A stretch of DNA of 64,000 bases, taken from Bathymodiolus brooksi (lineage: Eukaryota > Mollusca > Bivalvia > Mytilida > Modiolidae). The notes under the pieces were generated by a model. It made no database searches, was not told the DNA's origin, and worked only from the letters and a program-made list of their open reading frames with translations. Shown here piece after piece: positions 15,451 to 30,400 of the stretch. The translations under genes were made by a program, and so were the position numbers. The first letter of the stretch is position 1, and every line of letters begins with the position of its first letter. The DNA lies in assembly GCA_963680875.1 (NCBI GenBank), contig OY804577.1, positions 106,713,906 through 106,777,905 on the forward strand. The letters run 5' to 3'.

Positions 15451-18400
15451 ACTCCAGGTACAATCTGTGAGTAACAAAACATAAACTCCAGGTACAATCT
15501 GTTAGTAACAAAACATAAACTCCCATTACAATCGGTAAATAACAAAACATAAACTCCAGGTACAATCGGTTAGTAATAAAACATAAACTCCAAATACAAT
15601 CGGTGAGTAACAAAACATAAACTCCAGGTACAATCTGTGATTAACAAAACATAAACTCCAGGTACAATCGGTGAGTAACAAAACATAAACTCTAGGTACA
15701 ATATGTGAGTAACAAAACATAAACTCCCGGTACAATCAGTGAGTAACAAAACATAAACTCCCTGTACAATCGGTAGATAACAAAACATAAACTCCAGGAA
15801 CAATCGGTGAGTAACAAAACATAAACTCCAGGTACAATCGGTTAGTAATAAAACATAAACTCCAGGTACAATCGGTGAGTAACAAAACATAAACTCCAGG
15901 TACAATCGGTTAGTAATAAAACATAAACTCCAGGTACAATCGGTTAGTAACAAAACATAAACTCCAGGTACAATTGGTTAGTAGCAAAACATAAACTCCA
16001 GGTACAATCGGTGAGTAACAAAACATAAACTCAAGGTACAATTTGTGAGTAACAAAACATAAACTCCAGGTACAATCGGTGATTAATAAAACATAAACTC
16101 CAGGTACAATCGGTTAGTAACAAAACATATACTCCAGGTACAATCGGTGAGTAATAAAACATAAACTCCAGGTACAATCGGTGAGTGATAAAACATTGAT
16201 TCCAGGTACAATCGGTGAGTAACAAAACATAAACTCCAGGTACAATCAGTGAGTAACAAAACATAAACTCCAGGTACAATCAGTGAGTAACAAAACATAA
16301 ACTCCAGGTACAATCGGTGAGTAACAAAACAAACTCTAGGTACAATCAGTTAGTAACAAAACATAAACTCCAGGTACAGTCGATGAGTTACAAAACATAA
16401 ATTCCAGGTACAATCGGTGAGTAACAAAACATAAACTCCAGGTACAATCGGTTAGTAACAAAACTTAATCTCTCGATACAATCAGTGAGTAACAAAGCAT
16501 AAACTCCCGGTACAATAGGTAAGTAACAAAACATAAACTCCAGGTACAATCTGTGAGTAACAAAACATAAACTCCAGGTACAATCGGTTAGTAATAAAAC
16601 ATAAACTCCAGGTACAATCTGTGAGTAACAAAACATAAACTCCAGGTACAATCTGTTAGTAACAAAACATAAACTCCCATTACAATCGGTAAATAACAAA
16701 ACATAAACTCCAGGTACAATCGGTTAGTAATAAAACATAAACTCCAGGTACAATCGGTGAGTAACAAAACATAAACTCCAGGTACAATCTGTGATTAACA
16801 AAACATAAACTCCAGGTACAATCGGTGAGTAACAAAACATAAACTCTAGGTACAATATGTAAGTAACAAAACATAAACTCCCGGTACAATCAGTGAGTAA
16901 CAAAACATAAACTCCCTGTACAATCAGTAGATAACAAAACATAAACTCCAGGAACAATCGGTGAGTAACAAAACATAAACTCCAGGTACAATCGGTTAGT
17001 AATAAAACATAAACTCCAGGTACAATCGGTGAGTAACAAAACATAAACTCCAGGTACAATCGGTTAGTAATAAAACATAAACTCCAGGTACAATCGGTTA
17101 GTAACAAAACATAAACTCCAGGTACAATTGGTTAGTAACAAAACATAAACTCCAGGTACAATCGGTGAGTAACAAAACATAAACTCAAGGTACAATTTGT
17201 GAGTAACAAAACATAAACTCCAGGTACAATCAGTGATTAATAAAACATAAACACAGGTACAATCGGTTAGTAACAAAACATATACTCCAGGTACAATCGG
17301 TGAGTAATAAAACATAAACTCCAGGTACAATCGGTGAGTGATAAAACATTGATTCCAGGTACAATCGGTGAGTAACAAAACATAAACTCCAGGTACAATC
17401 AGTGAGTAACAAAACATAAACTCCAGGTACAATCGGTGAGTAACAAAACAAACTCTAGGTACAATCAGTTAGTAACAAAACATAAACTCCAGGTACAGTC
17501 GATGAGTTACAAAACATAAATTCCAGGTACAATCGGTGAGTAACAAAACATAAACTCCAGGTACAATCGGTTAGTAACAAAACTTAATCTCCCGATACAA
17601 TCAGTGAGTAACAAAGCATAAACTCCCGGTACAATAGGTAAGTAACAAAACATAAACTCCAGGTACAATCGGTGAGTAACAAAACATAAACTCCAGGTAC
17701 AATAGGTGAGTAATAAAACATAAACTCCATGTACAATCTGTGAGTAACAAAACATAAACTCCAGGTACAATCAGTTAGTAACAAAACATAAACTCCAGGT
17801 ACAATCTGTGAGTAACAAAACATAAACTCCCATTACAATCTCTTAGTAACAAAACATAAACTCCAGATACAATCTGTGAGTAACAAAACATAAACTCCAG
17901 GTACAATCTGTTAGTAACAAAACATAAACTCCCGGTACAATCGGTTAGTAATAAAACATAAACTCCAGGTACAATCGGTGAGTAACAAAACATAAACTCC
18001 AGGTACAATCTGTGATTAACAAAACATAAACTCCAGGTACAATCGGTGAGTAACAAAACATAAACTCCAGGTACAATATGTGAGTAACAAAACATAAACT
18101 CCCGGTACAATCTGTTGGTAACAAAACATAAACTCCAGGTACAATCTGTGAGTAACAAAGCATAAACTCCAGGTACAATCTGTGAGTAACAAAACATAAA
18201 CTCCCGGTACAATCTGTGAGTGACAAAACATAAACTCCAGGTACAATCGGTTAGTAATAAAACATAAACTCCAGGTACAATCTGTGAGTAACAAAACATA
18301 AACTCCAGCTACAATCTGTAATTAACAAAACATAAACTCCAGCTACAATCGGTTATTAACAAAACATAAACTCCAGGTACAATCTGTGAGTAACAAAACA

Positions 18401-21400
18401 TAAACTCCAGGTACAACTGATGAGTAACAAAACATAAACTCCAGGTACAATCTGAGTAATAAAACATAAACTCCAGGTACAATCTGTGAGTAACAAAACA
18501 TAAACTCCAGGTACAATATATGAGTAACAAAACATAAACTCCCGGTACAATCAGTGAGCAACAAAACATAAACTCCCAGTACATTCAGTGAGTAACAAAG
18601 CATAAACTCCAGGTACAATCTGTGATTAACAAAACATAAACTCCAGGTACAATCGGTTAGTAACAAAACTTAATCTCCCGATACAATCAGTGAGTAACAA
18701 AGCATAAACTCCCGGTACAATTGGTTAGTAACAAAACATAAACTCCAGGTACAATCGGTTAGTAATAAAACATAAACTCCAGGTACAATCGGTGAGTAAC
18801 AAAACATAAACTCCAGGTACAATCTGTGATTAACAAAACATAAACTCCAGGTACAATCGGTGAGTAACAAAACATAAACTCTAGGTACAATATGTGAGTA
18901 ACAAAACATAAATTCCCGGTACAATCTGTTGGTAACAAAACATAAACTCCAGGTACAATCTGTGAGTAACAAAACATAAACTCCCGGTACAATCGGTAAA
19001 TAACAAAACATAAACTCCAGGTACAATTGGTTAGTAATAAAACATAAACTCCAGGTACAATCGGTTAGTAATAAAACATAAACTCCAGGTACAATCGGTT
19101 AGTAACAAAACATAAACTCCAGGTACAATTGGTTAGTAACAAAACATAAACTCCAGGTACAATCGGTGAGTAACAAAACATAAACTCAAGGTACAATTTG
19201 TGAGTAACAAAACATAAACTCCAGGTACAATCGGTGATTAATAAAACATAAACTCCAGGTACAATCGGTTAGTAACAAAACATATACTCCAGGTACAATC
19301 GGTGAGTAATAAAACATAAACTCCAGGTACAATCGGTGAGTGATAAAACATTGATTCCAGGTACAATCGGTGAGTAACAAAACATAAACTCCAGGTACAA
19401 TCAGTGAGTAACAAAACATAAACTCCAGGTACAATCAGTGAGTAACAAAACATAAACTCCAGGTACAATCGGTGAGTAACAAAACAAACTCTAGGTACAA
19501 TCAGTTAGTAACAAAACATAAACTCCAGGTACAGTCGATGAGTTACAAAACATAAATTCCAGGTACAATCGGTGAGTAACAAAACATAAACTTCAGGTAC
19601 AATCGGTTAGTAACAAAACTTAATCTCCCGATACAATCAGTGAGTAACAAAGCATAAACTCCCGGTACAATAGGTAAGTAACAAAACATAAACTCCAGGT
19701 ACAATCTGTGAGTAACAAAACATAAACTCCAGGTACAATCGGTTAGTAATAAAACATAAACTCCAGGTACAATCTGTGAGTAACAAAACATAAACTCCAG
19801 GTACAATCTGTTAGTAACAAAACATAAACTCCCATTACAATCGGTAAATAACAAAACATAAACTCCAGGTACAATCGGTTATTAATAAAACATAAACTCC
19901 AGGTACAATCGGTGAGTAACAAAACATAAACTCCAGGTACAATCTGTGATTAACAAAACATAAACTCCAGGTACAATCGGTGAGTAACAAAACATAAACT
20001 CCAGGTACAATCAGTGAGTAACAAAACATAAACTCCCTGTACAATCAGTAGATAACAAAACATAAACTCCAGGAACAATCGGTGAGTAACAAAACATAAA
20101 CTCCAGGTACAATCGGTTAGTAATAAAACATAAACTCCAGGTACAATCGGTTAGTAACAAAACATAAACTCCAGGTACAATTGGTTAGTAACAAAACATA
20201 AACTCCAGGTACAATCGGTGAGTAACAAAACATAAACTCAAGGTACAATTTGTGAGTAACAAAACATAAACTCCAGGTACAATCGGTGATTAATAAAACA
20301 TAAACTCCAGGTACAATCGGTTAGTAACAAAACATATACTCCAGGTACAATCGGTGAGTAATAAAACATAAACTCCAGGTACAATCGGTGAGTGATAAAA
20401 CATTGATTCCAGGTACAATCGGTGAGTAACAAAACATAAACTCCAGGTACAATCAGTGAGTAACAAAACATAAACTCCAGGTACAATCAGTGAGTAACAA
20501 AACATAAACTCCAGGTACAATCGGTGAGTAAAAAACAAACTCTAGGTACAATCAGTTAGTAACAAAACATAAACTCCAGGTACAGTCGATGAGTTACAAA
20601 ACATAAATTCCAGGTACAATCGGTGAGTAACAAAACATAAACTCCAGGTACAATCGGTTAGTAACAAAACTTAATCTCCCGATACAATCAGTGAGTAACA
20701 AAGCATAAACTCCCGGTACAATAGGTAAGTAACAAAACATAAACTCCAGGTACAATCGGTAAGTAACAAAACATAAACTCCAGGTACAATAGGTGAGTAA
20801 TAAAACATAAACTCCATGTACAATCTGTGAGTAACAAAACATAAACTCCAGGTACAATCAGTTAGTAACAAAACATAAACTCCAGGTACAATCGGTGAGT
20901 AACAAAACATAAACTCCCATTACAATCTCTTAGTAACAAAACATAAACTCCAGATACAATCTGTGAGTAACAAAACATAAACTCCAGGTACAATCTGTTA
21001 GTAACAAAACATAAACTCCCGGTACAATCGGTTAGTAATAAAACATAAACTCCAGGTACAATCGGTGAGTAACAAAACATAAACTCCAGGTACAATCTAT
21101 GATTAACAAAACATAAACTCCAGGTACAATCGGTGAGTAACAAAACATAAACTCCAGGTACAATATGTGAGTAACAAAACATAAACTCCCAGTACAATCT
21201 GTTGGTAACAAAACATAAACTCCAGGTACAATCTGTGAGTAACAAAGCATAAACTCCAGGTACAATCTGTGAGTAACAAAACATAAACTCCCGGTACAAT
21301 CTGTGAGTGACAAAACATAAACTCCAGGTACAATCGGTTAGTAACAAAACATAAACTCCAGGTACAATCAGTGATTAATAAAACATAAACACAGGTACAA

Positions 21401-24400
21401 TCGGTTAGTAACAAAACATATACTCCAGGTACAATCGGTGAGTAATAAAACATAAACTCCAGGTACAATCGGTGAGTGATAAAACATTGATTCCAGGTAC
21501 AATCGGTGAGTAACAAAACATAAACTCCAGGTACAATCAGTGAGTAACAAAACATAAACTCCAGGTACAATCGGTGAGTAACAAAACAAACTCTAGGTAC
21601 AATCAGTTAGTAACAAAACATAAACTCCAGGTACAGTCGATGAGTTACAAAACATAAATTCCAGGTACAATCGGTGAGTAACAAAACATAAACTCCAGGT
21701 ACAATCGGTTAGTAACAAAACTTAATCTCCCGATACAATCAGTGAGTAACAAAGCATAAACTCCCGGTACAATAGGTAAGTAACAAAACATAAACTCCAG
21801 GTACAATCGGTGAGTAACAAAACATAAACTCCAGGTACAATAGGTGAGTAATAAAACATAAACTCCATGTACAATCTGTGAGTAACAAAACATAAACTCC
21901 AGGTACAATCAGTTAGTAACAAAACATAAACTCCAGGTACAATCTGTGAGTAACAAAACATAAACTCCCATTACAATCTCTTAGTAACAAAACATAAACT
22001 CCAGATACAATCTGTGAGTAACAAAACATAAACTCCAGGTACAATCTGTTAGTAACAAAACATAAACTCCCGGTACAATCGGTTAGTAATAAAACATAAA
22101 CTCCAGGTACAATCGGTGAGTAACAAAACATAAACTCCAGGTACAATCTGTGATTAACAAAACATAAACTCCAGGTACAATCGGTGAGTAACAAAACATA
22201 AACTCCAGGTACAATATGTGAGTAACAAAACATAAACTCCCGGTACAATCTGTTGGTAACAAAACATAAACTCCAGGTACAATCTGTGAGTAACAAAGCA
22301 TAAACTCCAGGTACAATCTGTGAGTAACAAAACATAAACTCCCGGTACAATCTGTGAGTGACAAAACATAAACTCCAGGTACAATCGGTTAGTAATAAAA
22401 CATAAACTCCAGGTACAATCTGTGAGTAACAAAACATAAACTCCAGCTACAATCTGTAATTAACAAAACATAAACTCCAGCTACAATCGGTTATTAACAA
22501 AACATAAACTCCAGGTACAATCTGTGAGTAACAAAACATAAACTCCAGGTACAACTGATGAGTAACAAAACATAAACTCCAGGTACAATCTGAGTAATAA
22601 AACATAAACTCCAGGTACAATCTGTGAGTAACAAAACATAAACTCCAGGTACAATATATGAGTAACAAAACATAAACTCCCGGTACAATCAGTGAGCAAC
22701 AAAACATAAACTCCCAGTACATTCAGTGAGTAACAAAGCATAAACTCCAGGTACAATCTGTGATTAACAAAACATAAACTCCAGGTACAATCGGTTAGTA
22801 ACAAAACTTAATCTCCCGATACAATCAGTGAGTAACAAAGCATAAACTCCCGGTACAATTGGTTAGTAACAAAACATAAACTCCAGGTACAATCGGTTAG
22901 TAATAAAACATAAACTCCAGGTACAATCGGTGAGTAACAAAACATAAACTCCAGGTACAATCTGTGATTAACAAAACATAAACTCCAGGTACAATCGGTG
23001 AGTAACAAAACATAAACTCTAGGTACAATATGTGAGTAACAAAACATAAATTCCCGGTACAATCTGTTGGTAACAAAACATAAACTCCAGGTACAATCTG
23101 TGAGTAACAAAACATAAACTCCCGGTACAATCGGTAAATAACAAAACATAAACTCCAGGTACAATTGGTTAGTAATAAAACATAAACTCCAGGTACAATC
23201 GGTTAGTAATAAAACATAAACTCCAGGTACAATCGGTTAGTAACAAAACATAAACTCCAGGTACAATTGGTTAGTAACAAAACATAAACTCCAGGTACAA
23301 TCGGTGAGTAACAAAACATAAACTCAAGGTACAATTTGTGAGTAACAAAACATAAACTCCAGGTACAATCGGTGATTAATAAAACATAAACTCCAGGTAC
23401 AATCGGTTAGTAACAAAACATATACTCCAGGTACAATCGGTGAGTAATAAAACATAAACTCCAGGTACAATCGGTGAGTGATAAAACATTGATTCCAGGT
23501 ACAATCGGTGAGTAACAAAACATAAACTCCAGGTACAATCAGTGAGTAACAAAACATAAACTCCAGGTACAATCAGTGAGTAACAAAACATAAACTCCAG
23601 GTACAATCGGTGAGTAACAAAACAAACTCTAGGTACAATCAGTTAGTAACAAAACATAAACTCCAGGTACAGTCGATGAGTTACAAAACATAAATTCCAG
23701 GTACAATCGGTGAGTAACAAAACATAAACTTCAGGTACAATCGGTTAGTAACAAAACTTAATCTCCCGATACAATCAGTGAGTAACAAAGCATAAACTCC
23801 CGGTACAATAGGTAAGTAACAAAACATAAACTCCAGGTACAATCTGTGAGTAACAAAACATAAACTCCAGGTACAATCGGTTAGTAATAAAACATAAACT
23901 CCAGGTACAATCTGTGAGTAACAAAACATAAACTCCAGGTACAATCTGTTAGTAACAAAACATAAACTCCCATTACAATCGGTAAATAACAAAACATAAA
24001 CTCCAGGTACAATCGGTTATTAATAAAACATAAACTCCAGGTACAATCGGTGAGTAACAAAACATAAACTCCAGGTACAATCTGTGATTAACAAAACATA
24101 AACTCCAGGTACAATCGGTGAGTAACAAAACATAAACTCTAGGTACAATATGTGAGTAACAAAACATAAACTCCCGGTACAATCAGTGAGTAACAAAACA
24201 TAAACTCCCTGTACAATCAGTAGATAACAAAACATAAACTCCAGGAACAATCGGTGAGTAACAAAACATAAACTCCAGGTACAATCGGTTAGTAATAAAA
24301 CATAAACTCCAGGTACAATCGGTTAGTAACAAAACATAAACTCCAGGTACAATTGGTTAGTAACAAAACATAAACTCCAGGTACAATCGGTGAGTAACAA

Positions 24401-27400
24401 AACATAAACTCAAGGTACAATTTGTGAGTAACAAAACATAAACTCCAGGTACAATCGGTGATTAATAAAACATAAACTCCAGGTACAATCGGTTAGTAAC
24501 AAAACATATACTCCAGGTACAATCGGTGAGTAATAAAACATAAACTCCAGGTACAATCGGTGAGTGATAAAACATTGATTCCAGGTACAATCGGTGAGTA
24601 ACAAAACATAAACTCCAGGTACAATCAGTGAGTAACAAAACATAAACTCCAGGTACAATCAGTGAGTAACAAAACATAAACTCCAGGTACAATCGGTGAG
24701 TAAAAAACAAACTCTAGGTACAATCAGTTAGTAACAAAACATAAACTCCAGGTACAGTCGATGAGTTACAAAACATAAATTCCAGGTACAATCGGTGAGT
24801 AACAAAACATAAACTCCAGGTACAATCGGTTAGTAACAAAACTTAATCTCCCGATACAATCAGTGAGTAACAAAGCATAAACTCCCGGTACAATAGGTAA
24901 GTAACAAAACATAAACTCCAGGTACAATCGGTAAGTAACAAAACATAAACTCCAGGTACAATAGGTGAGTAATAAAACATAAACTCCATGTACAATCTGT
25001 GAGTAACAAAACATAAACTCCAGGTACAATCAGTTAGTAACAAAACATAAACTCCAGGTACAATCGGTGAGTAACAAAACATAAACTCCCATTACAATCT
25101 CTTAGTAACAAAACATAAACTCCAGATACAATCTGTGAGTAACAAAACATAAACTCCAGGTACAATCTGTTAGTAACAAAACATAAACTCCCGGTACAAT
25201 CGGTTAGTAATAAAACATAAACTCCAGGTACAATCGGTGAGTAACAAAACATAAACTCCAGGTACAATCTATGATTAACAAAACATAAACTCCAGGTACA
25301 ATCGGTGAGTAACAAAACATAAACTCCAGGTACAATATGTGAGTAACAAAACATAAACTCCCAGTACAATCTGTTGGTAACAAAACATAAACTCCAGGTA
25401 CAATCTGTGAGTAACAAAGCATAAACTCCAGGTACAATCTGTGAGTAACAAAACATAAACTCCCGGTACAATCTGTGAGTGACAAAACATAAACTCCAGG
25501 TACAATCGGTTAGTAATAAAACATAAACTCCAGGTACAATCTGTGAGTAACAAAACATAAACTCCAGCTACAATCTGTAATTAACAAAACATAAACTCCA
25601 GCTACAATCGGTTATTAACAAAACTTAAACTCCAGGTACAATCGTTGAGTAACAAAACATAAACTCCAGGTACAACTGATGAGTAACAAAACATAAACTC
25701 CAGGTACAATCTGAGTAATAAAACATAAACTCCAGGTACAATCTGTGAGTAACAAAACATAAACTCCATGTAAAATATGTGAGTAACAAAACATAAACTC
25801 CCGGTACAATCAGTGAGCAACAAAACATAAACTCCCAGTACATTCAGTGAGTAACAAAACATAAACTCCAGGTACAATCTGTGATTAACAAAACATAAAC
25901 TCCAGGTACAATCGGTTAGTAACAAAACTTAATCTCCCGATACAATCAGTGAGTAAAAAAGCATAAACTCCCGGTACAATCGGTTAGTAACAAAACATAA
26001 ACTCCAGGTACAATCGGTTAGTAATAAAACATAAACTCCAGGTACAATCGGTGAGTAACAAAACATAAACTCCAGGTACAATCTGTGATTAACAAAACAT
26101 AAACTCCAGGTACAATCGGTGAGTAACAAAACATAAACTCTAGGTACAATATGTGAGTAACAAAACATAAACTCCCGGTACAATCTGTTGGTAACAAAAC
26201 ATAAACTCCAGGTACAATCTGTGAGTAACAAAACATAAACTCCCAGTACAATCGGTAAATAACAAAACATAAACTCCAGGTACAATTGGTTAGTAATAAA
26301 ACATAAACTCCAGGTACAATCGGTTAGTAACAAAACATAAACTCCAGGTACAATCTGTGAGTAACAAAACATAAACTCCAGCTACAATCGGTGAGTAACA
26401 AAGCATAAACTCCAGGTACAATCTATTAGTAACAAAACATAAACTCCAAGTACAATCTGTGAGTTACAAAACATAAACTACAGGTACAATCTGTGAGTAA
26501 TAAAACATAAACTCCAGGTACAATCGGTGAGTAACAAAACATATACTCCAGGTACAATTGGTGAGTAACAAAACATAAACTCCAGGTACAATCGGTTAGT
26601 AATAAAACATAAACTCCAGGTACAATCGGTTAGTAATAAAACATAAACCCCAGGTACAATCTGTGAGTAACAAAACATAAACTCCAGGTACAATCTGTGA
26701 GTAACAAAACATAAACTCCAGGTACAATCTGTGAGTAACAAAACATAAACTCCAGGTACAATCGGTGAGTAACAAAACATAAACTCCAGGTACAATCGGT
26801 GACTAATAAAACATAAACTACAGGTACAATCTGTGAGTAATAAAACATAAACTCCAGGTACAATCGGTGAGTAACAAAACATAAACTCCAGGTACAATCT
26901 GTGAGTAACAAAACATAAACTCCAGGTACAATCGGTGTCTAATAAAACATAAACTCCAGGTACAATCGGTGAGTAACAAACATAAACTCCAGGTACAACT
27001 GATGAGTAACAAAACATAAACTCCAGGTACAATCTGTGAGTAACAAAACATAAACTCCAGGTACAATTTGTGAGCAACAAGGCATAAACTCCCAGTACAA
27101 TCTGTTAGTAACAAAACATAAATTCCTGGTACAATTTGTAAATAACAAAACATAAACTCCAGGTACAATCTGTTAGTAACAAAACATAAACTCCAGGTAC
27201 AATCTGTGAGTAACAAAACATAAACTCCAGATACAATCGGTAAATAACAAAACATAAACTCCAGGTACAATTGGTTAGTAACAAAACATAAACTCCAGGT
27301 ACAATCTGTTAGTAACAAAACGTAAACTCCAGGTACAATCTGAGTTACAAAAGAAAAACTACAGGTACAATCTGTGAGTAATAAAACATAAACTCCAGGT

Positions 27401-30400
27401 ACAATCGGTGAGTAACAAAACATATACTCCAGGTACAATCGATGAGTAAGAAAACAAACTCCAGGTACAATCGGTAAATAATAAAACATAAACTCCAGGT
27501 ACAATCGGTGAGTAACAAAACATAAACTCCAGGTACAATCTGTGAGTAACAAAACATAAACTCCAGGTACAATCGGTGAGTAACAAAACATAAACTCCAG
27601 GTACAATCGGTGAGTAACAAAACATAAACTCCAGGAACAATCGGTGAGTAACAAAACATAAACTCCAGGTACAATCTGTTAGTAACAAAACATAAACTCC
27701 AGGTACAATCTGTGAGTAACAAAACATAAACTCCAGGTACAATCGGTAAATAACAAAACATAAACTCCAGGTACAATCTGTCAGTAACAAAACATAAACT
27801 CCAGGTACAATCTGTGAGTAACAAAACATAAACTCCAGGTACAATCTGTCAGTAACAAAACATAAACTCCAGGTACAATCTGTGAGTAATAAAACATAAA
27901 CTCCAGGTACAATCTGTGAGTAACAAAGCATAAACTCCAGGTACAATCTGTGAGTAACAAAACATAAACTCCAGGTACAATCGGTAAATAACAAAACATA
28001 AACTCCAGGTACAATATGTGAGTAACAAAACATAAACTCCCGGTACAATCAGTGAGCAACAAAACATAAACTCCCAGTACATTCAGTGAGTAACAAAACA
28101 TAAACTCCAGGTACAATCTGTGATTAACAAAACATAAACTCCAGGTACAATCGGTTAGTAACAAAACTTAATCTCCCGATACAATCAGTGAGTAACAAAG
28201 CATAAACTCCCGGTACAATTGGTTAGTAACAAAACATAAACTCCAGGTACAATCGGTTAGTAATAAAACATAAACTCCAGGTACAATCGGTGAGTAACAA
28301 AACATAAACTCCAGGTACAATCTGTGATTAACAAAACATAAACTCCAGGTACAATCGGTGAGTAACAAAACATAAACTCTAGGTACAATATGTGAGTAAC
28401 AAAACATAAATTCCCGGTACAATCTGTTGGTAACAAAACATAAACTCCAGGTACAATCTGTGAGTAACAAAACATAAACTCCCGGTACAATCGGTAAATA
28501 ACAAAACATAAACTCCAGGTACAATTGGTTAGTAATAAAACATAAACTCCAGGTACAATCGGTTAGTAATAAAACATAAACTCCAGGTACAATCGGTTAG
28601 TAACAAAACATAAACTCCAGGTACAATTGGTTAGTAACAAAACATAAACTCCAGGTACAATCGGTGAGTAACAAAACATAAACTCAAGGTACAATTTGTG
28701 AGTAACAAAACATAAACTCCAGGTACAATCGGTGATTAATAAAACATAAACTCCAGGTACAATCGGTTAGTAACAAAACATATACTCCAGGTACAATCGG
28801 TGAGTAATAAAACATAAACTCCAGGTACAATCGGTGAGTGATAAAACATTGATTCCAGGTACAATCGGTGAGTAACAAAACATAAACTCCAGGTACAATC
28901 AGTGAGTAACAAAACATAAACTCCAGGTACAATCAGTGAGTAACAAAACATAAACTCCAGGTACAATCGGTGAGTAACAAAACAAACTCTAGGTACAATC
29001 AGTTAGTAACAAAACATAAACTCCAGGTACAGTCGATGAGTTACAAAACATAAATTCCAGGTACAATCGGTGAGTAACAAAACATAAACTTCAGGTACAA
29101 TCGGTTAGTAACAAAACTTAATCTCCCGATACAATCAGTGAGTAACAAAGCATAAACTCCCGGTACAATAGGTAAGTAACAAAACATAAACTCCAGGTAC
29201 AATCTGTGAGTAACAAAACATAAACTCCAGGTACAATCGGTTAGTAATAAAACATAAACTCCAGGTACAATCTGTGAGTAACAAAACATAAACTCCAGGT
29301 ACAATCTGTTAGTAACAAAACATAAACTCCCATTACAATCGGTAAATAACAAAACATAAACTCCAGGTACAATCGGTTAGTAATAAAACATAAACTCCAG
29401 GTACAATCGGTGAGTAACAAAACATAAACTCCAGGTACAATCTGTGATTAACAAAACATAAACTCCAGGTACAATCGGTGAGTAACAAAACATAAACTCT
29501 AGGTACAATATGTGAGTAACAAAACATAAACTCCCGGTACAATCAGTGAGTAACAAAACATAAACTCCCTGTACAATCAGTAGATAACAAAACATAAACT
29601 CCAGGAACAATCGGTGAGTAACAAAACATAAACTCCAGGTACAATCGGTTAGTAATAAAACATAAACTCCAGGTACAATCGGTGAGTAACAAAACATAAA
29701 CTCCAGGTACAATCGGTTAGTAATAAAACATAAACTCCAGGTACAATCGGTTAGTAACAAAACATAAACTCCAGGTACAATTGGTTAGTAACAAAACATA
29801 AACTCCAGGTACAATCGGTGAGTAACAAAACATAAACTCAAGGTACAATTTGTGAGTAACAAAACATAAACTCCAGGTACAATCGGTGATTAATAAAACA
29901 TAAACTCCAGGTACAATCGGTTAGTAACAAAACATATACTCCAGGTACAATCGGTGAGTAATAAAACATAAACTCCAGGTACAATCGGTGAGTGATAAAA
30001 CATTGATTCCAGGTACAATCGGTGAGTAACAAAACATAAACTCCAGGTACAATCAGTGAGTAACAAAACATAAACTCCAGGTACAATCAGTGAGTAACAA
30101 AACATAAACTCCAGGTACAATCGGTGAGTAAAAAACAAACTCTAGGTACAATCAGTTAGTAACAAAACATAAACTCCAGGTACAGTCGATGAGTTACAAA
30201 ACATAAATTCCAGGTACAATCGGTAAGTAACAAAACATAAACTCCAGGTACAATCGGTTAGTAACAAAACTTAATCTCCCGATACAATCAGTGAGTAACA
30301 AAGCATAAACTCCCGGTACAATAGGTAAGTAACAAAACATAAACTCCAGGTACAATCGGTGAGTAACAAAACATAAACTCCAGGTACAATAGGTGAGTAA

